Below the pieces are notes generated by a model that was given only the letters and a program-made list of their open reading frames with translations, ran no database searches and was not told the DNA's origin. Both the position numbers and the translations under genes were made by a program. From NCBI RefSeq assembly GCF_003533305.1, contig NZ_DOEH01000009.1, forward strand, positions 240,566 to 304,565: DNA of 64,000 bases. Reading direction: 5' to 3'. Below are positions 53,843 through 62,153 of the stretch, in pieces; position 1 is the stretch's first letter, and the number at the start of each line of letters is the position of its first letter. This DNA is from Providencia sp. GTDB lineage: Bacteria > Pseudomonadota > Gammaproteobacteria > Enterobacterales > Enterobacteriaceae.

Positions 53843-55018
53843 ATGCTTAAAATGATAAATAAAGTTCAACATTATGATTGGGGTAGTAAAACAGCACTTA
53901 CTAAGCTGTATGGCATATCGAACCCTAATAATTTACCCATGGCTGAGCTTTGGATGGGTGCTCATCCGAAAGCCAGTTCTGACGTTATTGTTCCTGAATC
54001 AAATCAAGTTATTTCGCTTGAAACGCTTATTAGTAGTGATCCTGATAAATATCTAGGAAAAAATATCGCTCTGCACTATGGGCGGTTACCTTATCTATTT
54101 AAAGTGTTATGTGCGGCGCAACCTTTATCTGTCCAAGTACACCCGAATAAGACTTATGCCGAGGTTGGTTTTGCAAAAGAAAATGCCGCAGGTATTTCTT
54201 TAGACTCCCCTATTCGAAACTATAAAGATGACAATCATAAGCCCGAATTGATTTATGCTTTAACACCGTTTAAAGCAATGAATGCATTTCGCCCTTTGTC
54301 AGAAATAGCGCAATTACTTGATTTTGTTTCTGCTGCACATCCTGATATCCAGTTGTTTGTCCAATCACCGAGTGAAGAAAAACTTGCAAGGCTTTTTGCA
54401 CAAATTCTTAATCTTGCTGGAGAACAAAAAGAACTTGCATTAGGTGTGTTAAAAGCGGCGTTAAATAGTCGTCAAGGTGAACCTTGGAACTCCATTAAAC
54501 AAATGGTGAGTCTGTATCCTGAAGATAATGGATTATTTTCACCACTTCTTCTTAATGTTGTTGAATTGCAACCCGGAGAAGCAATGTTCTTATATGCGAG
54601 AACACCCCATGCTTATTTAGAAGGTGTTGGTTTAGAGGTAATGGCGAATTCAGATAATGTTCTACGTGCAGGATTAACCAATAAACATATTGATATTACA
54701 GAACTTATTGCTAACATTGACTTTAAGCCTACCAAGGCTGATGATTTACTGAGCATCCCTGAAAAATATGGAAATATCTGGAAATATAATATTCCAGTAG
54801 AAGATTTTTCATTTAATATATATTCTATTAACGATTCGGGAATAGCCGTCGATAACAATACCGCTTCCATACTGTTTTGTATTGAAGGTGAGTTAGTTTT
54901 GAGCTCAGGTAATGATATCATCAATATTGGTTCTGGAGAGTCAATATTTTTACCTGCTTATGAGGAAAGTATTTCCATTAAAGGTAATGGAAAGCTTGCC
55001 CGAGTATTTAATATTTAG
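53843..55018 (+). CDS. manA: mannose-6-phosphate isomerase ManA
   Basis: 391 residues, the same as E. coli. Zinc ligands are visible: SVQVHPNK (Gln and His), KPELIYAL (Glu) and HAYLEGVGLEVMANSDN (His). It interconverts mannose-6-phosphate and fructose-6-phosphate. AGAG lies before the ATG. Followed by ydgA as in E. coli. Confidence 0.95.
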   Translation: MLKMINKVQHYDWGSKTALTKLYGISNPNNLPMAELWMGAHPKASSDVIVPESNQVISLETLISSDPDKYLGKNIALHYGRLPYLFKVLCAAQPLSVQVHPNKTYAEVGFAKENAAGISLDSPIRNYKDDNHKPELIYALTPFKAMNAFRPLSEIAQLLDFVSAAHPDIQLFVQSPSEEKLARLFAQILNLAGEQKELALGVLKAALNSRQGEPWNSIKQMVSLYPEDNGLFSPLLLNVVELQPGEAMFLYARTPHAYLEGVGLEVMANSDNVLRAGLTNKHIDITELIANIDFKPTKADDLLSIPEKYGNIWKYNIPVEDFSFNIYSINDSGIAVDNNTASILFCIEGELVLSSGNDIINIGSGESIFLPAYEESISIKGNGKLARVFNI

Positions 55019-55131
55019 TGTCAAATTCTGTATTTAACCTGTTTTTTATTAGTAATATGAAAACGGTTATATAAAACTTATACAATATTTTAAGGTGCGT
55101 TAAAAACGTACTGAAAGGATGGATGTTTATA

Positions 55132-56781
55132 ATGAAAAAGTCATTAGTCGCGATTGGTGTTATCGTTGCTGTAGGTGTGGTATGGACTGGAGCATCATGG
55201 TACACAGGCTCAAAAGTTGAAGATGAACTCAATAGAGTAGTTACTAAAACCAACGATTTTTTTGCTGTAAATACCCCTGAAGCGGGCGTGAATTTTAAAG
55301 TAGAAAATTACAAACGTGGTGTTTTCTCTTCACAAGCAGATATCGTGATCAGCTCTGCTGACTCAGCAACACCTACAGACGCTATCGTATTTAAAGCCAA
55401 TATTGACCATGGTCCATTCCCTATTTCTCAAGTTGCTAAATTTAATTTAATGCCAAAACTGGCTGCAACTCATATGGAATTAGCCAACAATGCGACAACT
55501 AAAGAACTATTTGAAGCAACTAAGGGTAAACCATTCATTACGGGCACAGCTGTAATTGGTTATTCTAAAAGTATTGATACTAACTTAGAACTTATCCCTG
55601 TTGAATATAATAAAGATGATGTTGCATTATCATTCAGTGGTTCTAAATTGGACGTCTCTACTTCAGCTGACCTAGAGTCTGTAGACGCTTCATTAATCAC
55701 TGACAGTTTGGTGATGGGTAAAACTGATAAATCAGAAACAATGACCTTAAAAGGCTTAAAACTTGTTTCTAATGTGAAAAAATCACAGTACGGTTTCTAT
55801 ACAGGTACACAAGAATTTGTCATTGCAGATACTGATTTCAATATCCCAGAAACTAAATTCTCTTTTAAAGATTTCAAAATTGCTAGTGATACATCCATTA
55901 ACGGTGAAGATGTTAAAGGTAATGTTTCCTACAGCATCGGCGACTTAAAAGCACTTGGTGAAAACTTAGGTTCAGGCCAGATCACAGTTGCTATTGAAAA
56001 ATTAGATGCTAAAGCTTTAGGTAAATTTGTTGAGCAATACAACAAAGCTCTTAGCGAAGGTCTAGCAAGTGGTGACCCATCACAAGCAACTGAAAAGTTA
56101 GCAATGGAAATGATGAGTACAACACTACCAGAACTAATGAAAAGCAAACCAGTTTTCATTGTTAGTCCATTTACTTGGAAAAACGAAGCTGGCCAAAGTT
56201 CTATTGACTTAAACATAACGTTTAATAAATGGAATCAAGACGAAATTACAGCTCTAGCAATGTCTAATAAAGTAGATGAAGCAATTAAACAGCTCATCAG
56301 CTCTTTTGACTTTAGCATGAAACTTAATAAGCCAATGCTTATTGAATCAATGACTCAAGTGATGATTTTAGACCAAGGTGTCCCAGTTGATGCTGCCGCT
56401 AAAAAAGCAATGAAAGATGAAATCACGACTGAGTTTGCTGGTGTTCAGCAAATGTTAACTTCTGATATGTTCTCTTCTCCGTTTGAAGAAATGTTCATGA
56501 CAGATGAAGAACGTGCTGCGAAAGCAAAACAGAAGAAATCACCTTGGATGGTCGATAGCGCAACTGACTTAACAATGACGATTAAATTTGCAGGCAATGA
56601 TATTACTTTTAACCAAGACAAATTCACTTTAGCTGAATTCTTGACTAAAATGAAAGTAATGTCTAACCCAGCTGATGATATGAATTCAGAAGTAGAACCT
56701 GCACCAGAAGTACAAATGGAAGCAGAAGGCGCTGAACCTGTTGAAATAGCACCACAAGCGGAAGCAGTTCCTGCTCAATAA
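55132..56781 (+). CDS. ydgA: YdgA family (DUF945) protein
   Basis: 549 residues. Start at 55132 (MKKSLVAIGV) chosen by family form; ATG at 55123 is possible. One N-terminal membrane anchor (about 4-22) then a long periplasmic part with the DUF945 pattern VENYKRGVFSSQAD and HGPFP. The C-terminus is acidic and repetitive (Glu/Ala/Pro, about 515-549). Inner-membrane-anchored or periplasmic; function unclear. Strong terminator follows. Confidence 0.9.
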   Translation: MKKSLVAIGVIVAVGVVWTGASWYTGSKVEDELNRVVTKTNDFFAVNTPEAGVNFKVENYKRGVFSSQADIVISSADSATPTDAIVFKANIDHGPFPISQVAKFNLMPKLAATHMELANNATTKELFEATKGKPFITGTAVIGYSKSIDTNLELIPVEYNKDDVALSFSGSKLDVSTSADLESVDASLITDSLVMGKTDKSETMTLKGLKLVSNVKKSQYGFYTGTQEFVIADTDFNIPETKFSFKDFKIASDTSINGEDVKGNVSYSIGDLKALGENLGSGQITVAIEKLDAKALGKFVEQYNKALSEGLASGDPSQATEKLAMEMMSTTLPELMKSKPVFIVSPFTWKNEAGQSSIDLNITFNKWNQDEITALAMSNKVDEAIKQLISSFDFSMKLNKPMLIESMTQVMILDQGVPVDAAAKKAMKDEITTEFAGVQQMLTSDMFSSPFEEMFMTDEERAAKAKQKKSPWMVDSATDLTMTIKFAGNDITFNQDKFTLAEFLTKMKVMSNPADDMNSEVEPAPEVQMEAEGAEPVEIAPQAEAVPAQ

Positions 56782-56810
56782 TTTACTTTTTTCTATAAAG
56801 TAATGAATAA

Positions 56811-56840
56811 AACGCCAGTCATTAATTGACTGGCGTTTTT
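56811..56840 (+). terminator. rho-independent terminator after ydgA
   Basis: AACGCCAGTCA (56811-56821) with TGACTGGCGTT (56827-56837), 5-nt loop, followed by TTT. Perfect 11-bp stem. Confidence 0.92.
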
Positions 56841-56990
56841 GTATCTATCGATAATCGCCCTATCATTATGTGACAAACATCTAATTTTTAATGTAACAAA
56901 TGTATTTATTTCACATATTGCGTGACTCAACATTGATTTTTTTGCAATAACAGCCAATATAAGAATAGAAAATAGATAAGGAGTCACTAC

Positions 56991-57992
56991 GTGATAAATA
57001 CACGCTTACCTTTAACTGATTTACATCGCCACCTTGACGGAAATATTCGCCCAGAAACGATTCTTTCGCTTGCTGAGCAACACAATATTGAATTGCCTGC
57101 ATATGAACTAGAAACATTAAGGCCCCATGTTCAAATCATTGGACAAGAGGCGGATCTTGTTGGTTTTTTAGCTAAGCTAGACTGGGGTGTTGCTGTTCTT
57201 GCTAACCTAGACGCTTGTAAGCGTGTTGCACAAGAGAATGTGGAAGATGCATTCAGAGCTGGCATCGATTATGCAGAACTACGTTTCTCTCCCTACTACA
57301 TGGCAATGAAACATCAATTACCCGTTGAGGCAGTCGTAGAAGCCATTATTGATGGTGTTCAAGCGGGTTGTCGCCAATATGACATCAAAATTAATTTAAT
57401 TGGTATTCTTAGCCGTACATTTGGTCAAGAAGCATGCTCACTTGAACTCGCTGGACTTCTCGCCCATCGTGACAAGTTATGTGCATTAGACTTAGCTGGT
57501 GATGAACTCGGTTTTCCCGGTAAATTGTTTGAAGACCACTTTTTAAAAGCTCGAAATACTGACTTAAATATTACCGTTCACGCTGGTGAAGCAGCAGGAG
57601 CAAGTAGCATTTGGCATGCGATTAATGAACTTGGTGCACAACGGATAGGTCACGGAGTCAAAGCTATTGAAGATCCATCATTAATGGAATATTTGGCTAA
57701 GAATCAAATCGGCATTGAAAGCTGTTTAACCTCGAATATTCAAACTAGCACAGTAACCTCTTTGGCTAATCATCCATTGAAAACATTTTTAGCAAACGGT
57801 GTGTTAGCCTCAATTAATACTGACGATCCTGCCGTGCAAGGGATTGAACTTCCTTATGAATATGAAATTGCAGCGCCACAAGCGGGACTTAGTCTCAGCG
57901 ACATTGAGCAAATTCAACGTAACGGACTCGCAATGGCATTTTTATCAGAAAGTGAAAAAGCAGCATTAATCCAAAAAGTGGCCATACGATAA
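56991..57992 (+). CDS. add: adenosine deaminase
   Basis: 333 residues from a GTG start with AAGGAG seven bases upstream. Zinc ligands HRHLDGN (two His), HAGEAAG (His and catalytic Glu) and NTDDPA (Asp) are visible. Converts adenosine and deoxyadenosine to inosine forms in purine salvage. Near ydgJ and rsxA as in E. coli. Confidence 0.95.
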   Translation: MINTRLPLTDLHRHLDGNIRPETILSLAEQHNIELPAYELETLRPHVQIIGQEADLVGFLAKLDWGVAVLANLDACKRVAQENVEDAFRAGIDYAELRFSPYYMAMKHQLPVEAVVEAIIDGVQAGCRQYDIKINLIGILSRTFGQEACSLELAGLLAHRDKLCALDLAGDELGFPGKLFEDHFLKARNTDLNITVHAGEAAGASSIWHAINELGAQRIGHGVKAIEDPSLMEYLAKNQIGIESCLTSNIQTSTVTSLANHPLKTFLANGVLASINTDDPAVQGIELPYEYEIAAPQAGLSLSDIEQIQRNGLAMAFLSESEKAALIQKVAIR

Positions 57993-58009
57993 TACCTTCG
58001 CTATCTTCA

Positions 58010-58044
58010 AAACAGGGTGATTTATAAATTATTTCATCCTGTTT
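58010..58044 (+). terminator. terminator of add
   Basis: AAACAGGGTGA (58010-58020) pairs with TCATCCTGTTT (58034-58044) with one G-U pair, 13-nt loop. Confidence 0.65.
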
Positions 58045-58101
58045 AACTCCCCTCCTTAATAAAAATATACACAGATGCTGATGTAATTTAAGTAATTAAC
58101 A

Positions 58102-58124
58102 ACTTAGCATGTTGTAACTAAAGT
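58102..58124 (+). other. second Ter site
   Basis: ACTTAGCATGTTG then TAACTAAAGT: 21 of 23 bases match the E. coli Ter consensus, including G6, the whole core and the AAAGT end. It lies between add and yfeH, in the same orientation as the tus-linked Ter 6.9 kb to the left, and so also blocks rightward forks. Confidence 0.9.
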
Positions 58125-58151
58125 GGGATTTTATTCTAAGTTAATAATAAC

Positions 58152-58181
58152 TCACGCGATATTAGCCGAACCATCGCGTGA
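58152..58181 (-). terminator. terminator of yfeH
   Basis: TCACGCGAT (58152-58160) pairs perfectly with ATCGCGTGA (58173-58181), 12-nt loop, just beyond the yfeH stop codon on the minus strand. Confidence 0.65.
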
Positions 58182-58189
58182 ATTAAATT

Positions 58190-59167
58190 TTATTTATTCA
58201 ATAAGCGTTTTGCATACCTTTGCGCTAATACTGCACTCACCATTAGTTGAATTTGATGGAAAATCATTAATGGCAGTAAGATCACCCCAACTGTCGCAGC
58301 AGGAAAAAGTACATTCGCCATTGGCACTCCATTAGCTAAACTCTTTTTAGAACCACAAAATACGATGGTTATCTCATCTTCCTTACTAAAACCAAATAAG
58401 CGTGCCGCTGTAGTGTTAATAACGATAACAATAAATAAGATCACACAGGTAACGATTGATATCATCAATAATGAAAATGCATCAATCCGTTGCCATATCC
58501 CTTCTACCACTGCCTCGCTAAAAGCAACATAAACAACTAATAGTATCGATGACCGGTCAGTGATATTAACTAATTTACGATGACGATTAATCCAATTGGC
58601 AATTAATGGGCGCGCTAAATGTCCAACAACAAATGGCAACATTAATTGCATCAGTATCGAGCCAATTGCATTGAGTGTATCAATAGCTTCGCTTCCGTCA
58701 GCATCCATTAAAAAACCAACCAGTATAGGTGAGAGAAAAACACCTAAAATACTTGATGCCGATGCACTACAAATAGCAGCAGCAACATTACCGCCGGCAA
58801 CAGAGGTAAAAGCAATGGCAGATTGAACGGTGGCAGGTAACGCACACAAATATAAAAATCCCATATATACCGTTGGAGACATCCAATCTGGCACCAAAAA
58901 GCGTAAACCTAGCCCTATGATAGGAAATAAAATAAATGTACTGGCAAAAACTAATAGATGTAGCTTCCAATGCCCTACACCCGCCATAATTGACTCTCGA
59001 GATAATTTAGCACCATGCATAAAAAACAATAATGCTATTGCAGCTGTGGTTAAATATTTAAAGGCTGTCTTAATTTCACCTTCACAAGGAAATAGACTCG
59101 CTACTACAACCACACATATCATGATTAACAAAAAAGGATCTATTCTAAACTTCGCTAGTAAATTCAT
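58190..59167 (-). CDS. yfeH: YfeH, bile acid:sodium symporter-family protein
   Basis: 325 residues from the ATG giving MNLLAKFRIDPF. About ten membrane segments. Patterns shared with E. coli YfeH: LTTAAIALLFFMHGAKLS, GFLYLCALPATVQSAIAFTS and VFCGSKKSLANGVPMANVLFP, the last holding the conserved binding-site region. Inner membrane; transported solute not known. In E. coli the gene is elsewhere, so its place between Ter and ydgJ is specific to this lineage. Confidence 0.93.
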   Translation of the reverse strand: MNLLAKFRIDPFLLIMICVVVVASLFPCEGEIKTAFKYLTTAAIALLFFMHGAKLSRESIMAGVGHWKLHLLVFASTFILFPIIGLGLRFLVPDWMSPTVYMGFLYLCALPATVQSAIAFTSVAGGNVAAAICSASASSILGVFLSPILVGFLMDADGSEAIDTLNAIGSILMQLMLPFVVGHLARPLIANWINRHRKLVNITDRSSILLVVYVAFSEAVVEGIWQRIDAFSLLMISIVTCVILFIVIVINTTAARLFGFSKEDEITIVFCGSKKSLANGVPMANVLFPAATVGVILLPLMIFHQIQLMVSAVLAQRYAKRLLNK

Positions 59168-59184
59168 TCTATTATCCAAAAATA

Positions 59185-59207
59185 AGAGCCTGTTTATCGC
59201 AGGCTCT
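59185..59207 (-). terminator. terminator between ydgJ and yfeH
   Basis: On the minus strand AGAGCCTG and CAGGCTCT form an 8-bp stem with a 7-nt loop, then TTATTTTT. It lies after the ydgJ stop and only 17 bp before the yfeH start, so yfeH is reached by read-through only. Confidence 0.75.
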
Positions 59208-59223
59208 ATCATTAAATTAAATC

Positions 59224-60267
59224 TTAAAAAATGACTTCAATTGTCCGTTTTTCTTTTGCGGAAAGTATACCAGCTTCAATCAATTTCATTATATCAATGG
59301 CTTCATTTGGCGTAACTGGGTTTGCTTTACCTAATCGGATAGCATCATGAATTGCCTCATAATAGCCGCCGTAATTGCCCTTTTCATTCGACCACTCTTG
59401 AGTAATGAATTCGTCACCTTGTGACAGGGTAACTATTCCTTTGTTTTGATCTTCTCCCCAGCTCTCATCTTGTGGGAATAAACCATTTTTCAAGCAATCT
59501 TCTTGCGTATCTAATCCATACTTTACATAACTACCTTTCATTCCATGAATAATATAAATTGGCATGGGGGCTGCTGCGAGTGTAGTTGAATGAAGTACAA
59601 CTTTTTTATCTGCATACTCAAGCATTGCATGGAAGTAATCCACAGCCTCCGCGCCAGGCCTTATTTTACCCAGATCAACGGTAATACCTTTAGGTTTGCC
59701 AAAATACTGTAAGACTTGGTCCAATAAGTGAGGCCCTAAGTCATACCAAATACCCGCTCCCGGAATATCAGCTTCACGCCAGCGTTGTCTTACAACCGGA
59801 CGAAAACGATCAAAATGTGATTCATAATATTTGATCTCACCGAGACAGCCATCTTGAAGAAGTTTTTTAACGGTACGAAATCCTGAATCCCAACGGCGAT
59901 TATGATAAATAGAGAGTAATTTCCCCGCTTTTTCTGCTTGCTGTTTTAACTTTAACGCTTCTTCAACATTTAATGTAAAAGGTTTATCGACGACAACATG
60001 CTTACCCGCTGCAAGTGCATCACGACTCAGTGGGTAATGAGTGTCATTGGGTGTTGGTATAACAACCAATTCAATTTCAGGATCAGCAAATATCGCTTCT
60101 GGCGAAGAAACGACATTAATATTAGGCCAATCTGCTTTTACTTTACTTGGATCACTACTTGAAATCGCGGTTAATTCAAAACCGGCAAGACGGGCTAAAA
60201 ATGGTGTATGAAATGTTTTACTCGCATAACCATACCCTATAATACCAACTTTAATCGGCTTAGACAT
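59224..60267 (-). CDS. ydgJ: Gfo/Idh/MocA-family oxidoreductase YdgJ
   Basis: 347 residues; GAGG before the ATG. N-terminal Rossmann motif GIIGYGYASKTFH (about 8-20), the catalytic lysine motif VVDKPF (near 95), and the C-terminal domain with WYDLGPHLLDQ. NAD(P)-dependent sugar or alditol oxidoreductase; substrate unknown. Position next to add and ydgK matches E. coli. Confidence 0.93.
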   Translation of the reverse strand: MSKPIKVGIIGYGYASKTFHTPFLARLAGFELTAISSSDPSKVKADWPNINVVSSPEAIFADPEIELVVIPTPNDTHYPLSRDALAAGKHVVVDKPFTLNVEEALKLKQQAEKAGKLLSIYHNRRWDSGFRTVKKLLQDGCLGEIKYYESHFDRFRPVVRQRWREADIPGAGIWYDLGPHLLDQVLQYFGKPKGITVDLGKIRPGAEAVDYFHAMLEYADKKVVLHSTTLAAAPMPIYIIHGMKGSYVKYGLDTQEDCLKNGLFPQDESWGEDQNKGIVTLSQGDEFITQEWSNEKGNYGGYYEAIHDAIRLGKANPVTPNEAIDIMKLIEAGILSAKEKRTIEVIF

Positions 60268-60428
60268 ATTGACCTCGTAGATGCATTTAACTTAAATAGT
60301 CAGAAAAGTATAGATAGCTAAAAAAGTACCATCAGAATGAATTAATTAGCAAATAAATCTATGATAGGATCAAAAAATATCATCATGTTAATATAGCTAA
60401 CGTTTTACATTAATGGATTTTTAATTTT

Positions 60429-60869
60429 ATGACCTCTGTTTACAACGCTAACCGTATCACTGGCTGGTTACTCGTACCAGCAACTTACCTATTACTCACC
60501 TTTTTAGCGGTTTGCAGCATGACAGTGATGTATTTCATTAAACTCTATGAAATAGTAACCACCATTGAAAATTGGACGAATTTCATACCGATGGAATGGT
60601 ATGTATCTTTTGCCATTTCTATTGCGATGACACTGTTTAGTGTCTATATCCTTCGACTGATGTTTTCACATTCTCGCCATTTTCCACGCCGGTTTATTAT
60701 TTGGTTGTTGATTTTATTGCTGCTTGGTTTAAAAACTTTTGCATTCTCAACGATTGATGATAAGACCGCATTACAAGTTCTCGCTTGGCCACTATTTGGC
60801 GCAGGATTCTTTGTCCCATATTTAAAACGTTCTGTTCGCGTTAAAATGACTTTCACACAAGATCGATAA
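60429..60869 (+). CDS. ydgK: YdgK, DUF2569 membrane protein
   Basis: 146 residues with about four membrane segments and basic inter-segment loops. Patterns ITGWLLVPATYLLLTF and GAGFFVPYLKRSVRVKMTF fit DUF2569. Inner membrane, unknown role. In E. coli it follows blr and cnu; neither is present in the 161-bp gap to ydgJ here. Confidence 0.88.
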   Translation: MTSVYNANRITGWLLVPATYLLLTFLAVCSMTVMYFIKLYEIVTTIENWTNFIPMEWYVSFAISIAMTLFSVYILRLMFSHSRHFPRRFIIWLLILLLLGLKTFAFSTIDDKTALQVLAWPLFGAGFFVPYLKRSVRVKMTFTQDR

Positions 60870-60906
60870 GCATCACAAAAATAGATTGTTATCATACAGA
60901 CTGTTT

Positions 60907-60927
60907 AACTGGCTATAGCCAGTTTTT
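60907..60927 (+). terminator. rho-independent terminator between ydgK and rsxA
   Basis: Perfect palindrome AACTGGCTA/TAGCCAGTT (60907-60924) followed by a T-run. It separates ydgK from the rsx operon, 30 bp before the rsxA start. Confidence 0.85.
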
Positions 60928-60957
60928 GTACTTTTATTTCTATTTTCAGGCAATGAA

Positions 60958-61539
60958 ATGACTGACTATCTTCTTCTATTTGTTGGAACGGTGCTGGTTA
61001 ACAACTTCGTCCTCGTTAAATTCCTCGGCCTATGCCCTTTTATGGGCGTATCAAAAAAACTCGAGACCGCCATTGGAATGGGCTTTGCGACAACATTCGT
61101 TATGACACTAGCTTCTATTAGCTCTTGGCTGATGGATACCTTAATTCTTATCCCTCTCGACCTACTCTATTTACGCACCCTCAGCTTTATACTGGTTATC
61201 GCAGTTGTGGTGCAATTTACAGAAATGGTTGTTAGAAAAACGAGCCCAACCCTCTATCGTTTACTCGGTATTTTCTTACCCTTGATCACCACAAACTGTG
61301 CAGTGCTAGGTGTCGCTTTACTCAATATCAATCAATCCCATAATTTTTTACAGTCAGCAATGTATGGATTTAGCGCAGCAGTTGGCTTTTCTCTTGTTAT
61401 GGTGTTGTTTGCCGCCATCCGGGAACGCCTTGCTATCGCAAATGTCCCTGCACCATTTCGTGGTTCTTCAATTGGGCTGATTACCGCAGGTCTGATGTCT
61501 CTTGCATTTATGGGCTTCAGTGGTTTGGTGAAATTCTAA
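60958..61539 (+). CDS. rsxA: electron transport complex subunit RsxA (RnfA)
   Basis: 193 residues with six membrane segments (the first [20 protein letters not shown], split). The cysteines LCPFMG and NCAVLG that bind an intramembrane iron-sulfur cluster in Rnf are kept. First gene of the Rsx/Rnf complex, which drives electron flow from NADH toward ferredoxin using the ion gradient and reduces SoxR in E. coli. Its stop overlaps the start of rsxB by one base. Confidence 0.95.
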   Translation: MTDYLLLFVGTVLVNNFVLVKFLGLCPFMGVSKKLETAIGMGFATTFVMTLASISSWLMDTLILIPLDLLYLRTLSFILVIAVVVQFTEMVVRKTSPTLYRLLGIFLPLITTNCAVLGVALLNINQSHNFLQSAMYGFSAAVGFSLVMVLFAAIRERLAIANVPAPFRGSSIGLITAGLMSLAFMGFSGLVKF

Positions 61540-62153
61540 TGATGTCTTTATGGATTGCAATTGGCATATTAGCTGTTTTGGGCCTTATATTTGGTCTGAT
61601 CCTCGGATATGCATCCCTACGATTTAAAGTTGAACAAGACCCAATCGTTGAAAAGCTCGACGCTATTTTACCACAAAGTCAATGTGGTCAATGTAGCTAC
61701 CCTGGTTGTCGCCCCTACGCAGAAGCCGTGGCTAATAATGGTGAAATGATTAATAAATGCGCACCGGGTGGTGAGCTTGTCATGCTCAAAATTGCAGAAC
61801 TAATGAATGTTGATCCTCAACCTATTGATGGTGATGACTCAGCGCTAAACCCTATTCGTAAAGTTGCCATTATTGATGAAGAGAATTGCATCGGTTGTAC
61901 GAAATGCATTCAAGCCTGTCCTGTTGATGCTATTGTTGGTGCAACACGCGCCATGCATACAGTAATTGAAGATTTGTGTACTGGTTGCGACCTCTGCGTT
62001 GCGCCTTGCCCAACTGATTGTATTGAGCTGGTCCCTGTGAAAACGACTACCGCAAACTGGAAATGGGATCTTAACTCGATCCCTGTTAAAAATATTTCTG
62101 TGGAACCTCTAGAACAACGCCAAATATTAACTAGAGGTGAGTCACATGTTTAA
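61539..62153 (+). CDS. rsxB: electron transport complex subunit RsxB (RnfB)
   Basis: 204 residues. N-terminal membrane anchor (about 4-25), then a 4Fe-4S domain with [13 protein letters not shown], and two ferredoxin motifs [12 protein letters not shown] and [12 protein letters not shown]. It carries electrons to or from soluble ferredoxin on the cytosolic side. Overlaps rsxA by one base and rsxC by eight bases, indicating coupled translation. Confidence 0.95.
   Translation: MMSLWIAIGILAVLGLIFGLILGYASLRFKVEQDPIVEKLDAILPQSQCGQCSYPGCRPYAEAVANNGEMINKCAPGGELVMLKIAELMNVDPQPIDGDDSALNPIRKVAIIDEENCIGCTKCIQACPVDAIVGATRAMHTVIEDLCTGCDLCVAPCPTDCIELVPVKTTTANWKWDLNSIPVKNISVEPLEQRQILTRGESHV

Noticed and set aside
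60268..60428. Possible blr or cnu gene between ydgJ and ydgK
   Set aside because: The 161-bp gap has no frame of the right length or sequence on either strand.
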